64,000 nt of DNA, from NCBI GenBank assembly GCA_021186555.1, contig JAJKFL010000008.1, forward strand, positions 17,539,936 through 17,603,935, read 5' to 3'. The notes beneath the pieces are model-generated. The model was not told the DNA's origin, ran no database searches, and saw nothing but the letters and a program-made list of their open reading frames with translations. The position numbers were made by a program, and so were the translations under genes. The DNA is from Reticulitermes speratus (lineage: Eukaryota; Arthropoda; Insecta; Blattodea; Rhinotermitidae). Below, one piece after another: positions 45,101-52,804 of the stretch (its first letter is position 1; each line of letters begins with the position of its first letter).

Positions 45101-48100
45101 ATATCCGAGTTGCCTCAAAATTCTAGGTGTGTGTCAGGTGACATGAAGCATGTTCCATAGTGAGGACCCACAGATATTAGGCGCCATCGTTCAAAATTTA
45201 GTCACTCTGGCGACCTGGATGTGTGCACCCTCCGCAGTAAGCCCATTAGCGGCTGCAGTGTCAAGAGACCCACACTCACTCTCACCCCAATCCCAAGACA
45301 AAAAAATAATGTAGTTTGAATCCATCTGTATTGGTGGAAATGATGCAAAAAACGGATCTGTAATTCGTGTGATTATTCAATATAGTCTTCTCGGGCGATC
45401 AGCAACGTCAACTGGTTTAAATACAACGTTTCGGGGACTGGCTCCGTCCCCATCCTCAGTTTTGCGTGAGGATGGGGACGGAGCCAGTCCCCGAAACGTA
45501 TTTAAACCAGTTAAGACGGCTGATCGCCCGAGAAGACTATATTGAATCATGTCGCCGCGAAAGTTTTAAAACTTATATCGTGTGATTATTGCTAGCCTCT
45601 GGCCACAGTTGAAGATACGTAAAGATCTTGAGGTCTTCTAGAAGTGAACGTGCATCCAAATAAATTTAATATTTTCTGTAATAACCTTGACGCAATAATT
45701 TACACGTAAAAAGCGCAGCGCGAAAATTTCGTGGCTATAAAATCAAGCATGTCTGAGAAACTCATTACAGTTTTGGAAAGAGTTTCGAACACAGGAGGGT
45801 GGCAAGGGGGGGGGGATCAAAATCTGATTTTATTTACGGATCTTTGATCTTAAATCCGTCTCTATTTACATTTATTTATACGTCCCAAAATTATAGGAAA
45901 AGTTTGTGGTGCTGACTGTACGATACGCTTTGTTGTGTAAGATTATACTTTTCATACTTTTTGTGCTCCAACTTTATCTTACTTCAATGATTAAGATAAG
46001 CAATCACGTGATTATAAAGCGTTGTTTCAACAACCCTTTTTCGATAAATTTCAGTTTATACATGAATCATTTTTCTCTGGAATTTATCATTTTTTTGGCG
46101 CGTTCGCAGAACACCTGAGGAAAGCGAACATTAGCTTCGTCATGTCTGTCTGTCTGTCCGTCCGTACGGAACAACTCTGCTCCTACTGGTTGGATTTCGT
46201 GATAGACTGTGTTGCGGATTCTTACTGAAATCTGTCGACCAAATTCAAGTTTTGTTTCTTCCTGTGTGGGGTGGCTGGACAGCTATAAATGACGGCATTC
46301 GGCGTCAGTACCTGTACCAAATGAACAATGGAAGAAGCCTTTGTGGCAATGGGTAACTAACTGTAGTCCAGTAATTAAACTGTCGTTACAGCAAACCGGT
46401 ATTATTAAGACTCGAAAACAATAAAACGCATTGTGTTTAGCTGATAATGGGCATATATTCAATTATGCAGCAGCACGAAGTTTTACCGGAAAGATACTTT
46501 GATTTTAAAGTTGCACTAAGCCTCACAGTTTTTGTTCACGTATACTTGCCACTATGCGTCTTTCGTAAGAGTGATAAATTCGAAGACCAAAAATAAGTAA
46601 GAAATCTCAGTACCGGGTTTTGGGAACGTCTCTCTTTGTGTGACGCAACAATTGTGAAAAGTGTGAAAACAGATGTCACGTAGTAATAAAACAATAATTG
46701 TTCAGCGACAAAAGTAACTTACGTTTACTACTCGTACCTCACTTTCCCGTGGTTTCCGGAATGCAAACACTGGTAAGCAAAAGGTACGAAGTGTTTACCT
46801 TTTTCGCAACCTTGCTAGATATGCCCCAGGAATGTGGTTAGGGAACGATTGTCATCCTGCGCATTCAGGCCGTGTTGTACGCTAATACCTTGAAGCTGGA
46901 TAGGAAGTAAGGTTTTTGTGGTTTTTTTTGGCCACCACGATCTCCCGACCTCAGTACAATTTACGCCTCTCTTTGGAGCAGTGTCAAATTATTATAGTAC
47001 ACTATGTGAGGACTGGTTAGCGTACTCGCCACTGGACCCAAGGTTCGCGGGTTCGATCCCGACCGAGGTCGATGGATTCTTAAGGGTGATAAAAATCCGG
47101 AGCACCACTTCCTTCGGAGGGTAAGTAAAGCTGTCGGTCCCATGTCGTAGATTTACGGCATGTAAAAGAACCTTACGGGCATGAATAAAAATGTTGCGTA
47201 AGCCAAATTGCCTCCATTTTTCACCCAAGTCTCCTGACTGCCTGCCAGATGGAGCATTCAGGGCGTTTTCTAGCGGTTTCGTCATTCATAAAGGAGACCG
47301 ATTAAAACTTTTTACCTTAAATTACATTTCTTTGTTTATTTTGTACATAAATTGCTTATTTAATTTATCATTTACTATGTGTACTTATTAACTACCCCGT
47401 TTTGAAACTTGAAAGGTCTGTACACATGTCGAAGCAGGGACATGTCCAGACCAACACGTGGGGCTTACAGGCAGTTGGTGCTTTTTTTTGACCATAGGAT
47501 CTGCCCTCAAAATTATGAAACATTTTTAGGATTCGTTATATATATGATATTTGCGGGTCTGACTGCAGTGAGTATGAGCACTGCCGTCTACTGGGACGTG
47601 ACATACCAATTTGTACGGTGTTAACGGTACCCCTGATCGAAATAATAGGTGCACTTCTCAGAAAATCGTGCTTTTCATCCTGTATGTATAATTGTACCAA
47701 GTAAGTAACCTACTGATTGGAGCAAAGTCCTTCTTGATACGCTGATAGTTCCTCGGCTAGTTGTGCCGTGGCTACGTAACATAGCAATAATTCCACGTCA
47801 CCATACCTGTTTTGCCCGTCATCTGCTATCTTACCTCCCCCTTTCCAACTTCCTTCCTTCTACCCTTACTACTTTGGTCTGAGCTCGTCAGTCTGGTACG
47901 GGTTGCAGAAGGGAGCACTAGAGCCAAAATTCCATCCCGGTAGGTACTACTAAATTCAGTTTCGGTCTTCCCTGAAGCAACACCAGTCTGGCCTCTGGCG
48001 ACGTCGTGGTTTGATTTTGGTTTTTGGCTTGATATTATTTTGTGATTATTTAATTATGTATTATTAATATCACGACGTCGGCCAGGTTGTATTTTTGTGG

Positions 48101-48819
48101 GGCCATGTATACGAATTGTGAGTTTGAATTTTGATTGGTCGCAGAGTGAGCATACTTTTGTCATTCTATATTGCCTGCCTTCTTTTGTTAATTATTAACA
48201 TTTGTTATGGCCGAACCTCAGGGAGGTATTGTTTACTTTCATTGTCTCGAGTGCTTCCACCCCTTTGAGCCAGAGCAAAGGGGGGTGGTGCGTAGTCCAA
48301 TTTTCTGCATTTTATGGAACACAGTTATTAATTACTGTGTTTACATGAGCCCTCCACTTGTCTCTATCCTAAACCAGATTAATCCAATCCACGCCATCCC
48401 ATCCTGTTTCCTTGAGATCAATTTTATTACATTTCCATGTACGTCTAGGTCTTCCAGTTCGTCTCTTTCCTTGATGTTTCCTAACTAAAACCCTGTATGC
48501 ATTTCTATTCTGCCCATACGTGCCACATGCCCAGCCCATGTCATCCTCCGCTACGTGTGAAACATAATGTGAATTTGGAACAACAATGCATGCACGCACG
48601 CACGCCACATCATACATGTAACATACTGTTGAACAGCAACAGAGCTTATTCCTTTCACAGAACTTAGCAGAAGTAAATCAGCTAAACTTGTAATTTCAGG
48701 TACATTAATTAGGCCTAAAAAAACTCTAAAATACATGCAGAGTACGAACTTATTTCTGTACTACTTACAAGCTTCAACACTTTTATGAATATTGTACCAA
48801 TCGTCGAAAATTCCACCAT
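39118..48819 (-). CDS. Ssk: Snakeskin, smooth septate junction protein
   Basis: Three exons on the minus strand: 48819-48769 (start codon 48819-48817), 40551-40345 and 39333-39118. All are phase 0 and encode 157 residues, close to the about 160 of insect Ssk. Exon 1 gives MVEFSTIGTIFIKVLKL. Exon 2 carries NIIVLILYRVG, the conserved GVGGTWNLNEEKNPDAE loop and FGTTEHKK. Exon 3 gives DIIMNFVGCFMWIAVGGTAL and the fourth segment. In Drosophila, Ssk works with Mesh and Tsp2A at smooth septate junctions of midgut and Malpighian tubules. Four membrane segments are visible here. The first intron (8.2 kb) is filled with SINEs, a TIR repeat and foldbacks. Nearest-best call by sequence; no frame breaks. 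Confidence 0.93.
39655..39790. repeat. remnant of foldback/hammerhead-type repeat
   Basis: 'tatcagggtcaagcagtcc' followed by CGAAACGTCGGTAACTATTT and 'cacagcataaaatccc' matches the arm order of the foldback repeats, with decay. Lies in the second Ssk intron. Confidence 0.4.
40622..40690 (+). ncRNA. decayed hammerhead-like core
   Basis: CTGAAGA (40622-40628), stem GGAG/CTCC with an A-rich loop, GAAA (40649-40652), then CGC where GTH would be needed, so cleavage is unlikely. Followed by 'aactatttaccattttacac', as in other members. Lies in the first Ssk intron next to exon 2. Confidence 0.4.
41655..41850 (-). mobile_element. LINE 3' tail fragment
   Basis: 'gtcctgagccagatgaatcc' and upstream blocks match the LINE tails at 10.5 and 14.3 kb. 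5'-truncated and decayed. Confidence 0.4.
42355..43035. repeat. degenerate tandem repeat, about five units of about 135 bp
   Basis: Each unit contains 'gatttggatgaaa', then 'gtgaaaatcggtg' and 'cttactt...gggcgtaaatgaa', with spacing varying from about 115 to 145. Units are strongly diverged. Cousins at 25.5-25.7 kb and (inverse) 50.1-50.95 kb. Confidence 0.6.
43394..43432 (+). ncRNA. hammerhead-ribozyme-like core, weak stem II
   Basis: CTGATGA (43398-43404), a short GCT/AGC stem with one unpaired base, GAAA (43422-43425), then palindromic ACATGT and T. Confidence 0.3.
43677..43928 (-). repeat. tRNA-derived SINE, family S1, best copy
   Basis: On the minus strand: head GGCCGATCCCAGTGGTCGCG, A-box-like region, B box GGGTTCAAATCCC, then a body of about 170 bp ending TTGTTGCGCCATTG. 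Confidence 0.75.
44212..44227. repeat. poly(C) run
   Basis: Pure C tract. Confidence 0.7.
44303..44738 (+). mobile_element. TIR repeat family (MITE-like), copy 4
   Basis: AGGCGCGTTCGCAAAATTGC to GCGAACGCTCCT. Internally deleted by about 60 bp relative to copy 1. Lies in the first Ssk intron. Confidence 0.65.
44860..45070 (+). repeat. tRNA-derived SINE, family S3
   Basis: A-box-like 'cacaggcggttagtcg' and B box GGGTTCGATCCC, then 'gtggtggacagagcggcatt', the family body. Confidence 0.65.
45071..45215 (+). repeat. dispersed repeat, partner at 51405-51540
   Basis: 'ttttccaaaaatatccgag' and 'ccatagtgaggacccacaga' followed by 'tattaggcgcca' recur at the second place in the same order. Confidence 0.55.
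45375..45547. repeat. 173-bp near-perfect foldback with hammerhead-like arms
   Basis: The left arm ATTCAATATAGTCTTCTCGG is mirrored to CGAGAAGACTATATTGAAT. The centre is a loop of about 8 bases near 45462. Confidence 0.85.
45424..45459 (-). ncRNA. best hammerhead-ribozyme-like core
   Basis: On the minus strand: CTGAGGA (45459-45453), a 6-bp perfect stem GGGGAC/GTCCCC with a GGAGCCA loop, GAAA (45432-45429), then ACGT palindrome and T (45425). All invariant positions of the hammerhead core are present. The two-base-pair stem III would require pairing between two copies, as known for Penelope-element hammerheads. Confidence 0.5.
46097..46255 (+). mobile_element. TIR repeat family, truncated copy 5
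   Basis: Starts GGCGCGTTCGC, then the 'catgtctgtctgtctgtccg' run. Ends after 'caaattcaagttttg'. Confidence 0.5.
46800..46998 (+). pseudogene. mariner-type transposase C-terminal fragment
   Basis: Reads FWPPRSPDLSTIYASLWSSV, a decayed form of the WPPRSPDLTP-D-FLWG motif. Interrupted by the SINE at 47005. Confidence 0.5.
47005..47290 (+). repeat. tRNA-derived SINE, family S2
   Basis: Head 'gactggttagcgtactcgcc' (A box) and CGGGTTCGATCCCGACC (B box), then the body 'cggagggtaagtaaagctgt', 'cgtagatttacggcatgtaa', of a type widespread in cockroach and termite DNA. Confidence 0.7.
47720..47860 (-). mobile_element. LINE 3' tail fragment, decayed
   Basis: 'agtccttcttgatacgctga' and 'gttcctcggctagtt' match the end block seen at 9450 and 10450. 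Confidence 0.35.
48270..48610 (-). mobile_element. LINE ORF2 C-terminal tail
   Basis: The minus strand reads GQNRNAYRVLVRKHQGKRRT, GRPRRTWKCNKIDLKETGW, DWINLV, the best preserved copy of the family tail. 5'-truncated, just 160 bp downstream of the Ssk exon 1 donor. Confidence 0.65.
48587..48604. repeat. (GCAC)n short run
   Basis: About four 'cgca' units at the 5' end of the LINE tail. Confidence 0.5.
48769..48819 (-). CDS. Ssk: Ssk exon 1 (51 nt)
   Basis: Found 8.2 kb from exon 2. It ends AAGCTT|GTAAGT and joins in phase 0 to ATCCTGAAT of exon 2, giving the KVLKL-ILNIIVLILY run expected for the family's first membrane segment. Too short to stand out as an open frame. Confidence 0.88.
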
Positions 48820-48872
48820 TGTTGATCCACAGAATTTTTCGCCAAAACTGTAAACTCGCACACTCAACAATA

Positions 48873-48882
48873 ACACTGAGTC
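48873..48882 (-). promoter_or_regulatory. possible initiator for Ssk
   Basis: A TCAGT initiator-type motif lies about 60 bases upstream of the Ssk start codon on the minus strand. Position is plausible for a short 5' UTR, but the motif is common and a 5' intron cannot be excluded. Confidence 0.2.
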
Positions 48883-48999
48883 TTCTTATTGCTCCAAGAG
48901 TTACACGCAAAGTACTTGTCGCTTGAGAACAGTTCAAACCCACCTAACAGGCTCTCTCTCTCAGTTTATCTCATGACGTGCTGCTTTAGGATGTATGAA

Positions 49000-49900
49000 G
49001 TTTCTTATCTTGCAAAAGTGGTCTAAGTAGCAAGTACCTGTATGTATATCTCCTGAGTAATTTAAATGAAGAAAGGTGCATTCTGAGAACTTAACATGGT
49101 GTGTATAGGATTATTACAGTTAATTTCTCTCTTTTATTATGAATATGAAAAAGTACTACTTAATTAATTTTGTATTTAAATGTTGTACAAACTGTGACTT
49201 AGTCCGTTATGTGTATTGTCATTTATCTTATCTCAGACCTGCGCAGGAATTAGCTTTCATAACGTGGGCAGGTAGATAAGCCCGATAAGCTGTGATGACT
49301 GTTCAACTGAAACATTAAACAACATTTTCCACGATTTACTTATAATTATACTAACGTCTGAAGCTGTATGAAATACAACGCGTTGTTGCCAGTCTGTTTA
49401 ATGTAACAAGGGTCTTCGTAAGGTTGGGGGGACGCCGTTTCTCCGTTCCTGGCCTATTCGAAACGACAGCGAGAGAGAGAGAGGAGGGGGGGAGAGGGAG
49501 AGAGGTTTTATTTAACCCCGCTGTCAGTTGCGAAGATAGCCTATGTAGCAGAGGTGGCCAGGCAGGCGATCTTCGGGAACCGAATTTCAGGAGGCAACTT
49601 AGGCAAGAGCCATGCATTAATAAAATAAAAACTTGTTTCCCCTTATTTGATGGCCCATCATTTCTCTTCATTCAACCACAATAGGTTAATTTCGATTTTT
49701 TAATTGGAATGGAAAGTATAAAATAGGTTAATTTAAGTTATGAGTCTCCTTTCTTTGGAAAATTTTACCAGACGCTGTTCACGGTAAGCTCATGTGCATA
49801 TAAACTACCTGACTACTAATTTACCAGCAACTCACACAAGCCGTACAGTGAGGTTCGCTAGCCTAATTCGACTCGCGAACCTCATTTTAGCCACACTTTT
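49000..49900. other. spacer upstream of Ssk, no gene recognised
   Basis: A GA-rich tract lies at about 49465-49505. The 86- and 106-codon overlapping open frames (49424-49684 plus, 49351-49671 minus) have no motif. The missing ADSL first exon was searched for here without success. Confidence 0.35.
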
Positions 49901-49904
49901 TATA

Positions 49905-50085
49905 TATTGTCGGTGGTAGAGGAACGAAATATGAGGATGTAGCATTGATGGAATGATACTGACAAGGAAATATCGAAGTACTCAGAAAAAACTTCTGTGC
50001 AACTTTGTCCACCACAAAACCCACATTGACGGGTCTGGGATCGAAACCGTGCCTCCTCTTGAGCCATAGCAGGGCCACATTTGCA
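49905..50085 (-). repeat. SINE family S3, minus copy
   Basis: Contains 'tctgtgcaactttgtccacc' and 'acgggtctgggatcgaaacc' (inverse B box). Confidence 0.6.
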
Positions 50086-50149
50086 AGGAAAATTTTCAAA
50101 GATATGCTCTTGAGCTACAGTATGACTGTGGCTTTCTCTCCTCATATAA

Positions 50150-50450
50150 CAGTTCGTTAAACCCTGAACGAATTTTCATGAAACATTATGTCGAGGAGTT
50201 TATAGTTTCGGTTAAGTTAGGACATACGTAACACACATTGTATAAAGACTTGCATGCGTGTATGCCCGTTTGTCGAGAGTGACTCGCCAAGTACTTATCG
50301 GAGCGAAAGATACCTTGAACGGAAGTTGCAGAGAACGTGACTGCAAGTGGTGTACCCTGTGACGTAGTACTCAGACTGGCGAGGCGTTCTTTACTTCAAA
50401 TGTCATGGTTTCGTGTCAGACGCGTAAATGTAATTTCGCTGCCCGTCACA
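50150..50450 (-). repeat. copy of the ~135-bp repeat type, inverse
   Basis: 'cgaattttcatgaaacatta' and 'tgacgtagtactcag' belong to the repeat that is tandem at 42.4 kb; continues at 50760-50960. Confidence 0.35.
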
Positions 50451-50454
50451 AAAC

Positions 50455-50545
50455 CCACAGTATTTTTTGTGAAGGGCCCCGCAGCAGATACTACGGACGC
50501 ACCGCAGCCTTGAGGCTTATTGTGCAACCCTGTGATTAAGATGAT
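50455..50545 (-). repeat. short dispersed repeat, partner at 57230-57315
   Basis: 'gacgcaccgcagccttgagg' is the inverse of 'cctaaggctgcggtgcgtcc'. Confidence 0.5.
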
Positions 50546-50569
50546 TAGTGTTTTTTTTCGTTTTTCCTT

Positions 50570-50745
50570 ATAATGGAGCACCGGTGGAATGAAATTGACG
50601 GGGGAAAACCGAAGTACTCGGGGGAAAAACCTGTCCCAGTGCCACTTTGTCCACCACAAATCCCACATGGACTGACCCGGGATCGAACTCGGGCCTCTGC
50701 GGTGAGAGACCGGCGACTAACCTCCTAAGCCATGCACGGCCCAAA
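50570..50745 (-). repeat. tRNA-derived SINE, family S3, minus copy
   Basis: The minus strand has A-box-like GCTTAGGAGGTTAGTCGCCG and B box GAGTTCGATCCCGGG, then the body. Confidence 0.7.
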
Positions 50746-50984
50746 CTCACAGTCACTCAATAAGTTTATGTGGACATCTCCTGTACCAAATTTCATCCAT
50801 ATCGGATGAAAAATGTAAAGATACGGGCAAAATTCCAATTACGTCCTTAAGGCAGAAATTCGTTTACCCTCTTAAGTAAAGTGTGATTGTCACTGAGCCG
50901 ATTTTCACGAAATTGACTTCCTTGACAACTTTTCGTAAAGAACTCCTGTACCGAATTTCATGAAAATCCGACATTAGTGGACAT

Positions 50985-51276
50985 AAAATGTGTGTTTTGA
51001 TTTTTTCTACAACTTCTGTCTGAAACATTTCTCATTCTAAGAAGAATTGAGCGAGATATCATAAATGCGTATTGGTCTTCATGTAAAGTACCCGTTATTC
51101 TTGTCAGATTTTAATGAAACTTGAATTTTTTCGACAGATTTTCGAAAAATACCCATAATATCATATTTCATGAAAAGCTGTCCAGTGAGAGCCGAGTTGT
51201 TCCACACGGACGTACAGACAGACAGACAGACATGACGAAGGTAATAGTTGCTTTTCGCCATTTTGCGAACGCGCCT
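50985..51276 (-). mobile_element. TIR repeat family, copy 6, truncated
   Basis: Ends TTTTGCGAACGCGCCT at 51276. The other half is missing. Confidence 0.6.
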
Positions 51277-51404
51277 AAAAAGAGAATTGTTGAAAAATTA
51301 AAGTGAAGGTAAGGGAAATTTTGAGGGTGAAATCGTTTGTTGGGTGTCCCAGTCCCAGGGCATCCACTTCGTCGGCTCCCATGTTACAGACCCATATGTA
51401 TATG

Positions 51405-51540
51405 AATCAGGGGTGCATAACTTTTCCAAAAATGTATGAGCCATCTCAAATTTCTAGGCACCAGCAGGATAAAACAAAGCAAGTTCCATACTGAGGACCC
51501 ACAAATATTAGGCGCCACCGTATTAAATACACTGTGCGTA
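51405..51540 (+). repeat. dispersed repeat, partner at 45071-45215
   Basis: See partner; the shared blocks are in the same order. Confidence 0.5.
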
Positions 51541-51699
51541 CAATACAGCTGTGCTTGGATTATTGCCATTGCAGTTGAGAAATCTGACACCACCTTCCTA
51601 CCTGTCGAGTTATTCTCTCAAATATGAAATAGGGATGCTACTCACGTGACACATCTCGGCCCAGAGACCTGCTGACCCAACTGTCTTTCCCAGTCGTTT

Positions 51700-51885
51700 C
51701 AGACGTCGATTCCAGCAGGGGAAAGGAATTTTTCTCTACAGCAAAGCATCCAGACCGGCTCTGGGGCCCACCCACCCTCCAGTGCCAGTCTGCATGCTTT
51801 ATAGAAGAGAAATATATGTTCCCCTACCGGGAATCGAACCACGATGCCTCAGTCGTCCAGTCTGTGGGGTAGTTACCATACTGAC
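51700..51885 (+). repeat. SINE family S4 copy fused to a tRNA-like end
   Basis: 'catccagaccggctctgggg' block, then at 51825-51880 'ccgggaatcgaaccacgatg', an inverse B box, so two SINE pieces face each other here. Confidence 0.45.
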
Positions 51886-51970
51886 TGCTGTCTGGTTTGT
51901 GGTTTATTGTGTGCAGTGTTATTAACTGTGTACACATGGATACAAATTGGTGACTTATAAGATCTTTCTG

Positions 51971-52100
51971 CATATAGTCTTATTCTGACAAATGTACACT
52001 TTATTATGTCCTATTTAATACATGCTTATGTTAATTAATGTTAATGTTATTAAATAGGACATAATAAAGTGTACATTTGTCGGAATAAGACTATATACAT
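51971..52100. repeat. 130-bp hairpin element
   Basis: The arms CATATAGTCTTATTCTGACA...GTCCTATTTAAT are mirrored to ATTAAATAGGAC...GGAATAAGACTATATACAT with one or two mismatches over about 50 bp and a loop of about 25 bases. Confidence 0.85.
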
Positions 52101-52321
52101 TAAAAATGTACGGTGAAAATAACATAAAATCTTTCTGCATGTTTTCATTGACACTTTGAAACTGGCCTAGTGTAATATAAAGTGTTCAAAAAGAAACGCA
52201 ACCCATGATGAAAGCATGTTTATTAGTAAATTATAAAACTATTTAATGTGTTGGTCATTATGGTTTGCACATAAGTGTACATGACAAATCATGTTATCGA
52301 ACCATTTTTTAATATCTCACT

Positions 52322-52537
52322 TCATATGCCATCTACTGTATGCTGAATGGTGGCCTGTAACTCTTCCAGTGTATGAGGATGATTTGAATACACACTGTCC
52401 TTCAAAAATCCCCATAAGAAGAAATCAGGTGGCCTGAGTATGGAGATCTTGCTGACCATAAGCCTTTTGAAATCAGCTGCCCGTAAAACAGACTCTAAGT
52501 AATCTGACGAGGTGTGAGAAGTGTGGGCATTCTCCAT
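52322..52537 (-). pseudogene. mariner-type transposase C-terminal fragment
   Basis: The minus strand reads ILRPPDFFLWGFLKDSVYSN, then HPHTLEELQATIQ, the C-terminal pattern of insect Tc1/mariner-like transposases (normally D at the third acidic position). Truncated N-terminally. It ends next to the first visible ADSL exon. Confidence 0.7.
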
Positions 52538-52602
52538 GATTTGCTTTTTTTTTTAACATTCTGTATAAACAGTTTGTATAATCAATGCTTATTGTATTTC
52601 AG

Positions 52603-52804
52603 GACTGGGATTGCCTATTACTGATGACCAAATTTCAGAATGGAGGCACACATCTACAAAATTGATTTTGCAAAGGCAGCGGCTGAGGAGAAGCTGACAC
52701 GTCATGACGTTATGGCCCATATCCATGTATTTGCAGCACTCTGCCCTAAAGCTGCTCCCATCATTCACCTGGGTGCAACATCCTGTTATGTGGGAGATAA
52801 TACT
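52603..52804 (+). CDS. ADSL: ADSL exon with one-base deficit
   Basis: Opens GA-CTG-GGA ([12 protein letters not shown]), then needs one more base near 52639-52641 to continue as [14 protein letters not shown] and RHDVMAH. Length 202 where 203 fits both borders. Donor ACT|GTGAGT. Confidence 0.85.

Noticed and set aside
47005-47075. tRNA gene candidate
   Set aside because: Same reason; followed by the conserved SINE body.
49351-49684. Overlapping 86- and 106-codon frames upstream of ADSL
   Set aside because: Considered as the missing ADSL start but no residues match the expected N-terminus and there is no donor of the right phase.
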